The position numbers and the translations under genes are program-made. A stretch of 64,000 bases of DNA from Tausonia pullulans (taxonomy: Eukaryota > Basidiomycota > Tremellomycetes > Cystofilobasidiales > Mrakiaceae). Positions 33,232-45,067 of this stretch are shown in pieces. The stretch is from positions 248,001 to 312,000 of the forward strand of contig OX637621.1 in the NCBI GenBank assembly GCA_951802195.1, read 5' to 3'. Position 1 is the stretch's first letter. Every line of letters begins with the position of its first letter. The notes under the pieces were generated by a model that was not told where the DNA came from, did not search any database, and saw only the letters and a list, made by a program, of their open reading frames with translations.

Positions 33232-36200
33232 ATGCCAGCGGATCCTCGAGTCAACGAAGAGCCTGAAGAGGGTGAGCTTGTTGAGGAGGATCCTTCTTTG
33301 CAGGTGAGTGGAATGTATCGAGCGCTCTTGTCATCAGCCGGTGTTGCGCCGGTCGTGGTGAATGGTCTCCAGCCTAGCCGGGTGTCAGCTACGCTCTCGT
33401 TCTTTCTCTTTTGGGTCAGAACGCCTGAAGACGTCCTCAGCGTGTCTGGTGGTGAGGGTTCTGCTCTAGGGAGGCGCTTGACACTGCTGCCCGTCCGACC
33501 CGCTGCGACGCGACAGCGTGACCCGCTGCTCTATGCGTCTTGGAGCGAGCTATGATCGAATTACGAATCTGCCGTTCCTCGAGGGTCATTGAAGTCCTAC
33601 TCAGCGCCTTCATGAAAGTCCAGGGTGGAGCTTCTCGACACACTCGTCTCGACCTCGGTGGGAACTGTCCTCAGCGGGCGATCTGCTTCTTCCTACCCCG
33701 CCCGCTCCAGTGTCTCGCCGTCTATGTGTCCGCCAGGTCGTTTCATAGACCTAATTACTTCTCGCACCTCTCAAGCAGACTTCATTCGCTCCTCTATCGG
33801 TCCCGAGCCCCGAGAAGGGCCCCCAGTTTCGTGCCCACTCGGGGCGCCCTACCTCGGCGAGCATGAGACCCGTCCGACCGGGCGTTTCCAAGGGGGCTGC
33901 AGCGGCGTTCGACTTTGTGGCACCTCCCAGGACAGCTGAATGGACCAAGAAGCTCAAGTCCACGGGCATTTCCGATGCTTCGGAGACCCAGCCCAGCGGC
34001 GCAGAACCCCTGACCGAGGACGCGTCTCTCAAGACTTTCGGCCATGGACGCAGCGTCATCAATCGCCAGAAGACGAAGGCGATGTACCTTCCGGATCAGG
34101 CCTCGGAGTCGGTATCATCGCCGGCGTCTCTAATCGGCCGGACTGGCCCTTCAGTATCGGAGCTTCCCGCCGCAGTCTCCGAAGCCCATGGCGTCCTCGG
34201 AGTCCGCCAGATCCACCTACCTCCACGGCCAACAGAGAGGAAGAAGAATGTGATCGCAGACATCAACTCGATAATCCGACAGGCGAATGTTCCACCCAAG
34301 CCTCACCCGCACCCTCCGCCAGGCAAGGCTAGCTCGCCTCCCTCCAAGCGCGGCGAGACGGTCCCGGACCCAAGCTGGGCTTCTCCTTCGTTGGTCAGCG
34401 ACCCTATGTCGAACTCCGAGCCGGATTTGAGGGAATCTCAAAGAGGGAGCTCCCAGGACAAGAAGGCTGAAGACCAGAACCGTGACCGCGACCACCGGGA
34501 ACCTTATGACGACCGGTATCGCTCCAACGGCCGTCGTCGTTACGACGATCGCGACCTGGCACCGACATCTCACCGGAACCGCTGGGATGATCGAGATCAC
34601 TCCTCTGCATCGTTTCGCAGCTACCACGATCACGGCGACTCCGGCCATGGCCATCGACCCAGCCGACGGGACTGGGACAGGCGCGATGACAACGAGGAGC
34701 GGGATTGGGAGCGCCGCCCAGGACGACCGCTTAGTCCTCCCCGATCTTCTCGTGCGAGGTCTCGAACTAGATCTCGTTCGCCTACTCGCTCGCCATATCC
34801 TCGGCATCGTCGGTCACCGAGTCCGGAACTGCGACATCGATCTGCCTTGTCTCCCTCAGCTGCTCATGACTGCCGCCGTTCTCGAGACTTGCGCTCGCCG
34901 CCGTCGGAGAACATGTCTCGCGCAGCCTCTTATGCCTCAAAAGACTCTGACGGTGAATACATCGCTCCTGCTGTTGCCCCTCCACCGCCCACGTCATCCC
35001 CTCCACCCCCTCCACCCCCTCCACCTCCCCCACCTCCCGAACCTCCTCTCACGGAGGACCCGCCTCTTCCTACTGGCTCGCCTCCCCTTCCTCCGCCGCC
35101 AGATCATGATCATCATGGGTCCTCGATGCCATTCGGCGCCCATGGTCTACCCCCTGCGCCTCCGGCAAACCTCCCGCCACCCCCTCCTCCATTACAGAAC
35201 CCTTATCTCTCCTCGACCCAACAAGCTCCATCAGCTTTTCAGCGCTCACGAGTTCAGCACGAATCTCGGCAGAGCGTGCCGAGTTCTCGCATCGAAGCGC
35301 TTTCTGTCGGTCCGCTTGAGAAGCGCCGACCGGGCGCCTTCCGCTCGACTTCGGAAGAGGCGGATGCGTACGGTCGTCCCTTCAGCGGAACGAGCGAAGT
35401 CCATAAGTACCCGATTGCTGGCAAGCTGGGAGAGGGAACGTTTGGGTACGCTCGCACTCTCTCCCGATTAAGCAGACATGAAACTGACACTAAACAACGT
35501 TCACCGCGATTCCTCAGAGAGGTCCACAAGTCGACCTGCAAGGAAACAGGCCGACTGGTCGCTCTCAAACGCATCTTGGTCCACTCAGAGAACGATGGGG
35601 TGAGTCCCATCTTTGCCCATGGATGCCCCCCTAAACGATCTTATTTCTGATCTCTTCTCTTCTCGACTCGCTTTGGTGTAGGTACCCCTTACAACACTTC
35701 GCGAGATCAAGCTCCTCAAGGCGCTTTCGCACCCAAATGTCGTCCCCGTCATTGACATGGTCCTCGCTCGTGCGTTTCTCCTTTCCCATACCTCGTCTGT
35801 GAGCGCTTGTTTTGACGTCGTCTCTTGACATATTTTAGGCGGCGAGTCCGCTGCGGACCGAGGCAAGATCTACATGGTCTTTCCGTTTATGGATCATGAC
35901 CTTGCCGGACTTCTCGAGAACCCCGAGGTCCGATGGTCTGTGCCTCTCGTCAAGCTGTACGCCTCGCAGCTCCTCCGCGGAACGGCCTATCTACATAAGG
36001 TCCGTCTCTTTGCTCCGATGCCATGCCCGGCTCCTCGTGCATGTCTTCAGCCTGACTCACCAATCTACCCTCCAGAACTCCATCCTCCACCGAGACATGA
36101 AATCGGCCAACTTGCTCATTGACAACGAGGGCTGCCTCAAGGTCGCCGACTTTGGTCTCGCCCGCACACTCGTCTCTGGCTCGAGCAAGGGCGGCATCAA

Positions 36201-37744
36201 CGACGCCAAGTCGGAGTATACGAACATGGTCGTTACCCGGTGGTATCGCCCGCCCGAGCTTCTCCTCGGTACCAAGGTCTACGGTACGAGCATCGACATG
36301 TGGGGCGTTGGGTAAGTCTAGTGGATTGTGGTAGCATATTGAAGACACTCACCGCTGACCGTCGGGGGCATTGTTCAGCTGCGTCATCGCGGAAATGTTC
36401 CAGAAGAAGCCCATCATGCAGGGCGAGAGCGACCCACTCCAGCTCCAGGCGATCTGGAAACTTTGTGGTACCCCGACCGAGGAGACCTTACCAAATTGGA
36501 GGAGCTACCACGGCTGCGAGATAGAGAAACAGTTTATGTTCGACGAGCGGGCACCAGTCCCTCGTCGGGTGCGAGAGGAGTTCCTCAAGTGGGTTTCTCG
36601 TCTTCTCCCTCTTCTTGTCGGCGGTATCTGCAATCTAACTCAGATCTTTCTCTTTTTGCGCGGTTCTCTTTCCCTAGGCATGGCGAGCTGTTCGCGGACC
36701 TCATCGACAAGATCCTTGTCCTCGACCCGGAGAAGCGACTCTCCGCGGTCGAGGCGCTCGAACACGAATGGTTCTGGACTCATCCTCTGGCAATGAAGCC
36801 CTCCGAGTTCGTCCCTTCCCTCCTTCTCTGCGTCATGGTCCGATCCTTCCACTTCATCAATGAGTCGCAAATCTGACTTCTCCTATCTCTCTCTCTCTTT
36901 TTCCATCAGCCTACCCCCCTTTACCTCCTCGCATGAGTTCACGCGCAAGAAGAAGCCCGTCGTCGTCCCACCAATGTACCAGCAGCTCCCACCGCCCGTC
37001 CCTCCCTTCGGCTTGAACGGCAGCGGCGGCCAGCCCCCGCCGCCGCCCGGGGCGTTCGGGATGGTCCCAGGAGGCCCCTACTCCGTCCCGATGCCTGGCT
37101 ACAACGGTCTTCCTCCGCCCGGGCCGCCGCCGATGTCGATGGGGATGCAGCAGCAGGGGGCGTACATCCCGCGGCCGCCGCCGGTCGGGCTGGGTGGGTA
37201 CGGCGGCAACAGACAGCCGCCGCCGCCACCGCCGCCGCAACATCAGTTAGCGCAACGGGGGCTTGCGCCCCCTCCGATGCCGCAGGGCCCGGGGTTCCCG
37301 TACCAGCAGCTGCCACCGCAACAAGGCTACCCCTACCAGCCTGGCGGCATGGGAGGAGGCGGTCACCCCGGCAGTGGGGTCTCTCGAGGTGGACCAGGCA
37401 TTGCCGGTGGATCCTACTACTCCGGTGGTAACAACAGCAGCAGCGGGAGCAGCGGCCGCGGCCTCGGCGGCTCGTCCCTGCCTCCTCCCTCCCTATCGTC
37501 CGCCTCCTCCTCACTTCCACCTCCACCCTCGTCCTCCATCCCTTCTCGACCCCGGCCGGCGCACGGGAGCGCCATGGCTAAGGCGCCCCCACCGGGGATC
37601 GTCCTCGCCGGTGGAGGGCGGCCACGTGCATCGGATCCGGCTGGCTCAGGGCGCGTCAAGCTGAGTCGGGCAGAGAGAGATCGGGCGAGAACGGGCGGCG
37701 GTGGTGGTAGCGGTGAGCCGAGCTTGGACTACGGGGATGCATGA
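33232..37744 (+). CDS. BUR1: BUR1/CDK9-type kinase with RS- and proline-rich N-terminal extension
   Basis: Exon 1 (33232-33303) encodes [20 protein letters not shown]; exon 2 starts near 33776. About 550 residues of extension follow, with a [13 protein letters not shown]-type Arg/Asp region, an Arg-Ser stretch ([20 protein letters not shown]) and polyproline runs. The kinase then shows [19 protein letters not shown] (ATP lysine), [18 protein letters not shown] (PSTAIRE-equivalent), [53 protein letters not shown] (T-loop) and [18 protein letters not shown]. The [14 protein letters not shown] segment is typical of fungal BUR1 rather than CTK1. After [11 protein letters not shown] comes a Pro/Gly/Gln-rich tail to [10 protein letters not shown]-stop. 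Known role: phosphorylates Spt5 and the Pol II CTD with cyclin BUR2 during elongation. One donor is GTCCGT (36000). Confidence 0.9.
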
Positions 37745-37811
37745 TGATGTTGATCGAAAGAGCGTGGATTTCTCTACCATGAACGAACGCGTCACGTTGG
37801 CTGGCTTCTGT

Positions 37812-37834
37812 TCTCTCTCTCTCTCTCTCTCTCT
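37812..37834 (+). repeat. (CT)n microsatellite
   Basis: About eleven uninterrupted TC units in the interval between the convergent BUR1 and ChAPs stop codons (37745-38027). The interval otherwise holds only 3' UTR-like sequence. Confidence 0.9.
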
Positions 37835-38027
37835 GCCTTTCTGCATGCAGCGCTTCTTTGAGAAAGAACGATCGACATGAAGGAATAGTAAGGAAGTTCC
37901 ATCGGACTGGTCCTCGGACGATGCAATGCACAGACAGACAGACGAGCTGGGAAGGAGAACAACGAAGTAGACGCTCTGAAAAAAAAAGAACGACAGAGAA
38001 AAACAGTCATAGAGAAGGACGACACGT

Positions 38028-41000
38028 CTAGAACTCGGAGCCCTCAACGCGGAAGACCGAGCCGTACTTGAGGTAAGACTGCATGATGTCTGTGGCGGTG
38101 ATCATGAGGGGCATCAGTCATCTGCTTGCTCAAGACTGAGGCGAAGATTGTGCTCACTGAGAATCTGGTCCGGGAGGTTCATTGAAAGGAGCGTGTACGA
38201 GATTTTGGAGTGCCCGTGAAGCTGGCCAATTTTGAAGATCTCATGGGCTAGGTAGGGGAGGGGGGAAGAAGTACGTGTGTTAGAAACGAGAGAAGCTCAG
38301 ACAGACCGGAGAATAGCACCAGTGACTCACCGATCTGGCTCGGATAGCACGCCTCGGTGTACCACCGGTGATTGTACGTCGTCAGCCGTGTCGCGGCGTT
38401 GAGCGTCTTCTGGAGGTCGCCCTCGTCGGCGTAGGTCTCGAGGAGTCGCTGCCAGGCCTTGGCGGAGAACTTGGCGTCGAGGCATCGCTGGTAGGCGTCC
38501 TTGGCCTCCTCCTTGTGGTGCAGCCGGAGGGCGAGGTCGCCGAGGATCTCCCATTCGGTGCCCGTCTTGCGGTACGACATGTCTGCGGGTGGGTGAGCGC
38601 TACTAAGTCAGCGCAGTTCTGCTGCCTAGGAAGAGAAAGAACGAGCCACGCACGCTGGGTCTTGAAATGGGAGATCTCAGCCCGCCAGATGGTGTACACC
38701 CGGAGGTCCTCGTAGAGGACCATGAATAAGTTGTCGAGCCATCGCTCGCATAGCCGCTTGCTCGAGAACGCGTCACCCTCTTCTTCCTCTGACTCATCGT
38801 CTTGCTCCGCCCCGCTATCCGAGGGCGCCTGCGACGGCTGCGGCCGCTCGAGCGGCGGCGGCGGAGGAGTTCCGCCATTCGGCAACACCTCGTCATCACC
38901 CCCCTCCTCCCCAGCGATGCCTTCCCCAGACGCAGGAGCGATCCCCTCGGTGGACGAAGCAAAGCTTCCTGTGTCCTCCGCTTTCGGCGGTAGCGGGGGA
39001 GGAGACGAATCCGCTCTCCGATCTCCTGTATCGTTGTCGAGCCCTCCGGCGTCCTCCCCGTCTTCCGGCGACGAGCCGTTGGCCGGCTTTTTCTTCTGCA
39101 TCCGGTACTCCTCCTCCATCACAAAGACGGCCGACCGGCTCCTCAGGAGCTCGTCCCACCCGATTTGCGCCACGAGCCGCGTCAAGAGCGCGTATGCTTT
39201 CGCGAACGTACCCCTCAACGAGGGTGCTGGCAGACGAAGGAGCGCCAAGTCCGCCTCATTGTCCCTTGCCGACTCCTCATCGAGGATGTTGGACTCGACG
39301 ATGAACGGTTTGATCGGGAGGTGCGTCCTCGCAGGCGTCGGCATCCGATGGAGGTCCCGCTCGTTGTACGTGAACATTGGGCACGAGTTGAGCGTAAGCA
39401 GGGCGTTCTCGTACTCGCCAAGCTCAATATAGACCTCGGTGAGCTTGGCCCACGTGACGAACTCAGAGGGGGCGCAGTTGACGGCTTCGCGCGCGAGACG
39501 AACCGCCCAGTCGAGGCGGCCCTTGGAGCGGAGGAAGTCACACTGTACATGAAGGAGAGGGTATGACTGCGGGTTCTCCTGGAGACCGAGGTGGATGATC
39601 TGGACGGCCTTGACCTCCTCATCTGCAAGGGGCGAGCAGGGAGCTTAGGTCAGCTGGACAGACGGCCGGCCACATCTGCCAACCTGCTTGCGCGACGCAC
39701 TCATGCCAAGGTAGCTCGTCGCGAGTAGAGCCGCCACCTCCGGCTGGTGCGGAAGCAGCCGTTCAAAGAGATTGACCGTCTTGTCGAACCGGAAGCTCTC
39801 GCCAAAGTACTTGAGCAACCCCGCGGTGAGGTGGTTCGAAACGACAGTCGCGACTTGGATCTCCGGATCCGAGCCGAGCTGCCACCCCTTGAAGAAGAGA
39901 GCCTCGGCCGCTTGCAGGAAGCGCATCTCGCCCTCTTGGGTCGAGATCGGGTCAAGCTTGCGGAATCTGGGGGGGGGGGGGGGGGAGGAAGGGGAGGAGC
40001 TAGGGTGAGTGCCGTCCCTGAGTATCCAGCATGTGCTGCTACTCTCTCGCTCGTCTACTGTTCAATTCTCACCCGGCCAGCCGGTAGTTCGCGTCATCGG
40101 CGTAACGAATCGCGCGCAAGAGCGCCGAGACGTAGGTCTCCTGCCAGATGGCGGGCGTCGCCTCGTGTCGCTCGCCCCGGAGATCAATGACGTAGGCTGA
40201 TGGGAGAAGACAGAGAGAGGTCAGCCTGGCGTCTTCCAAGTGGGAAGCGAAATCACATCGGCACGCACCATCGACACCACCGGGGATCTTGACCTCAACG
40301 CGAACATCGACCCTCGAGAAGGCATTGAAGCAACTGGCAGCAGAACGAAGCCACACGGGTCGTCAACCACCGTCTTCTTCTGCTTTGGCAAGCTGCCTCC
40401 AAGAGTGCGATGGCTCACCAGTAGGTTCCTCCTCGGACCTTCCAGACCGGCCCCTTCGAGAACCAGGCGGTGCCCTCCTCAACGCCGAACGTGAGGCTGT
40501 TGAGGTAGGCGGCAAGCGAGGCAGAGCTCGAGGCCTCGACTCCCGAAGCATAGTGGTACGAGCCGACCTGAAGAAGACGAAAAATGGGCCATTGGGCAAG
40601 ACGCGTGAGCCGAAATGGAATGGAAGGGGAAGGAGAAGGGGGACGTGGGTCACTGCGGGCCCGCGAGTGAGAAGGGGAGTGGGGGGCGACGCACGTCCTT
40701 CTGGCCGCTCTTGCCAGTTGACTTGATGACATGGACCAGATCAGGCCCGCCAAGTTCCCGGAAGCTGGCTGGATGGCAGGTGTAGGGCGGTGGTTGAGCG
40801 AGGGAGGAGGGCGGTGACAGGCGCAAGGGGCATGAGCGGGCGTGCGAGAACGAACGAGCGAGCGAGCGCGCGCGTGCGTGACCGACGCGAAGCGCGAGGA
40901 GGGGGACGAGGGGGAGGGCGGCCACGACGACGTACAAAGGATCTCGGTACGGGCAGCTATGGCCTCTCCGACATCGACCTGGGTAGAGAAGCATGCAGGC

Positions 41001-41237
41001 GAGTCAGCAGGCTGCTCATGCCACGGAACGCGGGGAGCGCGGTCGACCATCAATCGAGTCGGACGAGCGCAGGACCGAGCAGGCGAGCAGGCGAGCGCGT
41101 CCTTGCTCTTCCCTTCTGGCGAGCACAAGCTCGGAGATCCGGCTTGGCACTTGCGCCTTGGTTGGGCAGCGGAGAGGGCGAGCGTTGGAGCGACTGACCT
41201 CGAAGAACTCTGGGATGTCCTTGAACGCATCACCCAT
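38028..41237 (-). CDS. ChAPs family protein (Chs5-Arf1-binding; BCH1/BUD7 type)
   Basis: The 39-nt exon 1 (41199-41237) encodes MGDAFKDIPEFFE. It joins VDVGEAIAARTEIL, then SSFRELGGPDLVHVIKSTGK, then VGSYHYASGVEASSSASLAA, the family's N-terminal hallmark. TPR-rich exons follow: WQETYVSALLRAIRYADDAN, RFLQAAEALFFKGWQLGSDP, GESFRFDKTVNLFERLLPHQ, NPQSYPLLHVQCDFLRSKGR and WAKLTEVYIELGEYENALL. Then come NSCPMFTYNERDLHRMPTPA and LPIKPFIVESNILDEES, diagnostic for ChAPs. An acidic Ser/Pro insert precedes WLDNLFMVLYEDLRVYTIWR and EWEILGDLALRLHHKEEAKD. It ends YGSVFRVEGSEF-stop. Known role: with Chs5 (exomer) at the trans-Golgi, sorting chitin synthase and other cargo to the surface. One intron (39967-40072) has a C17 run as its pyrimidine tract. 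Divergent from URA3. Confidence 0.92.
39969..39985 (+). repeat. G17 homopolymer (C17 on the coding strand) abutting a ChAPs 3' splice site
   Basis: Seventeen Gs on the plus strand, read as C17 on the gene's strand, end two bases before the exon boundary at 39966 and form its whole polypyrimidine tract. Confidence 0.9.
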
Positions 41238-41562
41238 CTCGGTTCGTGAACGGGGGGGGTGGTGGTCGCTCTGGATTGAACGGGGTGTGTGGTCGTGGGG
41301 CGGGAGAGCCCTGTCTCGAGGGCGTGCGAAGGAAAGGAAAGCGGGAAGGAGGCCGAGCCGAGAGAGAGGAGGGCGGGCGGGATGGACGCGTCGACGTGGT
41401 TGTGGATGAGATGAGAGTCGCCTGGCTGAGCTCTCCCCTCGGCGGCGCCTCCGCCTCGCAAGCAGCGAGAGAGGCGAGCCGACGGCGGCCCATGCGGGGC
41501 CGCTGTCAAGCAGCCCGTTCTCTCTGGCTGTTCTTCTCTCCGCCGCCACCCACTCACCCACT
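41238..41562. promoter_or_regulatory. Divergent ChAPs/URA3 promoter
   Basis: A 325-nt, very GC-rich interval between opposed start codons. No TATA-like element seen; CT-rich sequence precedes the URA3 ATG. Confidence 0.55.
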
Positions 41563-42663
41563 ATGCCCGCCGCCACCTCCCTCCCCTACGAGGCCCGTGT
41601 TGCCGCCCACACTAACCCGGCCGCGCGCGATCTCCTCGAGCTCATGGCTCGCAAGCGGACCAACCTCTGTGTCTCCGTCGACGTGACCACCAAGGGAGAG
41701 CTCCTCCGCATCGTTCGCGCCGTCGGGCCCAGCATCTGCATGGTCAAGGTGGGGCACGCATCCTCTTCAAGGGTCTTCTGCTATGCGCCCGAGAGAGGGA
41801 CGGAGGAACGGAGGAACGGCGCGTTCGCAGGCAGACGGACGCGCGCGCAGACACGCTCGTCTTCGGCGCTGTCTCGAACGCGGCTGCCTTTCCCTCTTTC
41901 TCTCCTTATCTTCGTCTCACCGCTCACGATGCCGGCCACTGCTTCCCCACCAGACCCACTGCGACATCATCGAGGACTTTGACGCCGACCTCGTCGCCCA
42001 GCTCACGGCGCTTGCCCAGGAACTCGACTTTCAGATCTTCGAGGACCGCAAGTTCGCCGACATCGGTGAGGCCGTGTGAATCGTTCGCTTGCTTCTCTGC
42101 TCTGACGCTCGCTTGATCTCCCAGGTAACACCGTCTCGCTCCAGTACTCCTCCGGCGTGCACAAGATCGCCTCCTGGTCGCACATCACCAACGCCCACAT
42201 CATCCCCGGCCCTGGCATCATCTCCGGCCTCGCCGACGTCGGGCTTCCTCTCGGCCGTGGCCTCCTCCTCCTCGCGGAGATGTCGTCCGAGGGCTCTCTC
42301 GCCAAGGGCCAGTACACGCTCGACTGCCTTCGGTTCGCGAGGGCCCGGAGGGACTTCGTCATCGGCTTCATCGCCCAGTCGCGAGTGGAGCTGCTGGAGG
42401 CTCGGCCGGAGGGGGTCAAGGAGGAGGAGGATGACTTCCTCGTGATGAGCCCCGGCGTTGCCCTTGGGCGGACCGGGGATGGCAAGGGCCAGCAGTACAG
42501 GACGCCGACGCGCGTCGTCGAGGAGGCCGGCGCGGACGTCATCATCGTGGGACGAGGCATCTACGGTGGAGCGGACGAGAAGGAGTGGAAGGAGGAGGCG
42601 GAGAGGTACAGGACCGAGGGGTGGGCTGCGTACGAACGGAGGGTCGGCGCTGTCGCCAAGTAA
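41563..42663 (+). CDS. URA3: Orotidine-5'-phosphate decarboxylase
   Basis: Three exons (41563-41748, 41954-42065, 42125-42663) give 837 nt and 278 residues, [18 protein letters not shown] to RRVGAVAK. Substrate and catalytic motifs are intact: [15 protein letters not shown] with its substrate-binding Asp, [25 protein letters not shown] (the DxKxxDI catalytic centre, about residues 90-100), MSPGVALG and IIVGRGIYG (phosphate grip). The chain has the normal length. Known role: the last step of UMP synthesis, OMP to UMP plus CO2, in the cytosol. Intron 1 is 205 nt, long for this locus. The gene faces RIB1 tail to tail. Confidence 0.97.
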
Positions 42664-42895
42664 GATGAGTTAAAGATGAGCGCAGAGGGAGGGGGTTGGG
42701 GGGGGGGGGATTGAGAATGGATGGCTTTCTTCTGGAGCTGCCAAGAGGAGATACGGCACTTGCATGACAGACCACTTTCTCTGGCTTTCTGGTTTCCACG
42801 ACTTGCCCGAGCAAAATAGCGCAAGCAAGAGAGTAACAGTGGGTGGGCGCGTATGCACGCTCATTACATTTCGACGTCGACATCGACGTGCATCA
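42664..42895. other. Convergent URA3/RIB1 3' region
   Basis: About 230 nt with a G-rich run near 42688-42710. Contains both 3' UTRs; no gene seen. Confidence 0.55.
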
Positions 42896-45067
42896 TCACT
42901 TGCCCTCCGCCGCCCTCTGCGCCGGCGGGAGCTCGAGCATGTGGCCCATCCGCTCGATCTTTGTCCGGAGGTACCTGTCAAGCTCCACGCTCCTCGTCTC
43001 CATGCCACCAAGGAGTCCGACGCCCGCTCGGCGAGCGAGGGCCTCCTGCCACTCTCGCCTCGCCCGGTCGTCCTCGTCCTCGTCGGTGTTCTCGCCCTCC
43101 ACATCGCCGTTCTCGCTGCCAACAGCGGCGGAGTTGACGACAGGCAACTCCCCTTGCGTGTCCGTCCTCGACACCCCCGGGTGAATCTGACTCGCCAACA
43201 CCTGAGAGAGCAGGGGCTGCTGCTTCCCCTGCGAGGAGGAACCGGCCACCGCCTTCTCGCCCGCCTTCTTCGCCTTCCGGCGGTAAGGGTACGTCTCCCA
43301 AGCCCTGGGGACCATCGGCACCCTCTCCACAACGCGGATACCCTCCCCACGAAGACCGTCGACCTTGCCCGGGTTGTTCGTCATCAACCGGACGCCCTCG
43401 CCCTCAGCCTCTCCCTCGGCGTCCTCCGACTCGCCGAACCCGAGGTCCTCGAGGATGCCCGCGGCGATGTCCCACGTCCTCTCATCGGCGCCATGCCCGA
43501 GCGCGAGGTTGGCCTCGACGGTGTCGTGGCCGAGGTCCTGGAGGTTGTACGCGAGAAGCTTGGAGAGGAGTCCGATGCCACGACCTTCTTGCCGGAGGTA
43601 GACGATGACTCCGCGGCCCTGCGCCGGAGGAGGGGGTGGAGGTGTCGACGAAGGGGTGGAGGAGGAGGAGGGAGCGGTCGGGGTGGAAGAAGGAGGGGGA
43701 GGGGGGTGCGCGATGAGGCGAAGCGACTCGTCCAGCTGCTCGCCGCAGTCGCACCGCATCGACCCGAGCGTCTCGCCTGTGAAGCACTCCGAGTGGATCC
43801 TCACGAGCGGGACTGCGACCTTGGAAGCCTCCTTCGCGGAAGCAGCAGCACCAGCCGCAGCCTTCGTCGGCGCCGGCGCCGCCTTGCCCCCCTTGACGGG
43901 GTCCAACCGCCCGACGTACGCCCCCCGGATCAACCGCTCCATCTCCGTCTCGCCCTCCCTCCACACGGCGTCGAGCGACCGACTCCGGATATGCTCCGGC
44001 CGGACCTCGTCCGCGCCAGCCTCGAGCTGGGCCGGGTCGTACACGATCGCGAGGTGCTCCTTCGCGTCCTGGGCGGACTTGTACAGGTGGAGGAAGACGG
44101 GGCCGTGGGGGGTGGGGATGCGGGCTCGCGCATGGCATTTGAGCTGGAGGGCTGCTCGGGAGGCCGCCTTAGGCGTGAGTGCCGACGACGGCTGGGCGGG
44201 GAAGGTAGCTGCAGCCTTGGACGGCTGAGTGGCGGTCGCGGGCGGAGGCGTCGACGTCGGCGTTGGGATCGCCGAGGGGAGGATGACGGGCTCGTTTGGC
44301 CCTGGCTTGGAGGGGAGGAAGACGATGGTTCCGCCGAAGAAGGGGAGTGGGCCGGGCACCTGCTGGGGCGTCGGCGGCGGGGAGGGCACCGACGAGGGGA
44401 GATGGTGAGAGCCAGCGGCTGAGTAAGGGAGGGGTGAGCAGACGTCAGCTCGGTGGAGTCCTTGAGCATCGAAGAGACTATTCGCCCGCAGAGATCGATG
44501 CTGAAGCAGGTTGGGGAGGTGCCACGAGTTCAGAGACAGACAGACAGACAAAGAGCGACATAATGCGCTGACAGCCTGTCTGCCGAGTGACGACCCTGAG
44601 GCGAGAGACAGGCAGACAAACACCCGGGTCATAGACCGGGAAGGTCCTAGCCGGACGGAGGGTTGTCTCGCTGGGACGGGAGGCCCCCATTTGGCCGCCA
44701 GCGGTTGGCCGGCGCTCTTCCCGCCTCGACTAATGCTTGGGGATGCTGTCCTCCTGACCAAGGAGGGAGCCAAGACCAGAGAGCGACTGTGCACGATGGC
44801 CTAGGAAGACGCTACGCGGCGACCCGTGAAGCGAGTGCTCGTGGCGCCTGTCGTCGGGCCAGGGCACCTCCGATCCTCGGCGCAAGAGCAAACCAACAGC
44901 AGCAGCGACCACTCACTGGCAAGTCCGTTCAACGACTTCGGGTGCGGCCTGTGGAGCGGCGGGCCATCCCCGGCGGACGGGGGGTGGCTGCTCGACCCGG
45001 CGGCGGCAGACGACGAGGAGCACGCCGGGAGCGGGGTCGTGAGGATAACACGCTTAGAGTGGGACAT
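42896..45067 (-). CDS. RIB1: GTP cyclohydrolase II (riboflavin pathway, first step)
   Basis: Two exons: a short first exon (44917-45067, [20 protein letters not shown]...) and a long second one (42896 to about 44418). They join in phase for about 557 residues. The N-terminal 100 residues are Pro/Thr-rich. The core has [20 protein letters not shown] then GEQL (zinc Cys3 cluster, about residue 260), [20 protein letters not shown] (GTP/pyrophosphate site, about residue 320), [20 protein letters not shown] and [13 protein letters not shown] (about residue 394). A Pro/Thr/Ser insert of about 35 residues separates the zinc cluster from RQEGRG. The C-terminus has an acidic run ([17 protein letters not shown]). 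Known role: GTP to diaminohydroxyphosphoribosyl-aminopyrimidine. The 5' intron is about 500 nt with GACA repeats. Divergent from LYS2. Confidence 0.92.
44525..44620 (+). repeat. GACA-rich short tandem repeats within the RIB1 5' intron
   Basis: (CAGA)n/(GACA)n units recur twice within the roughly 500-nt intron, at about 44532-44547 and again near 44600-44620. The rest of the intron shows no other structure that I can see. Confidence 0.6.

Noticed and set aside
42764-44422. 552-codon open frame on the plus strand, antisense to RIB1
   Set aside because: RIB1 on the other strand has all GTP cyclohydrolase II motifs; the antisense product is Arg/Leu/Gly-rich with no domain, a usual side effect of C/G third positions.
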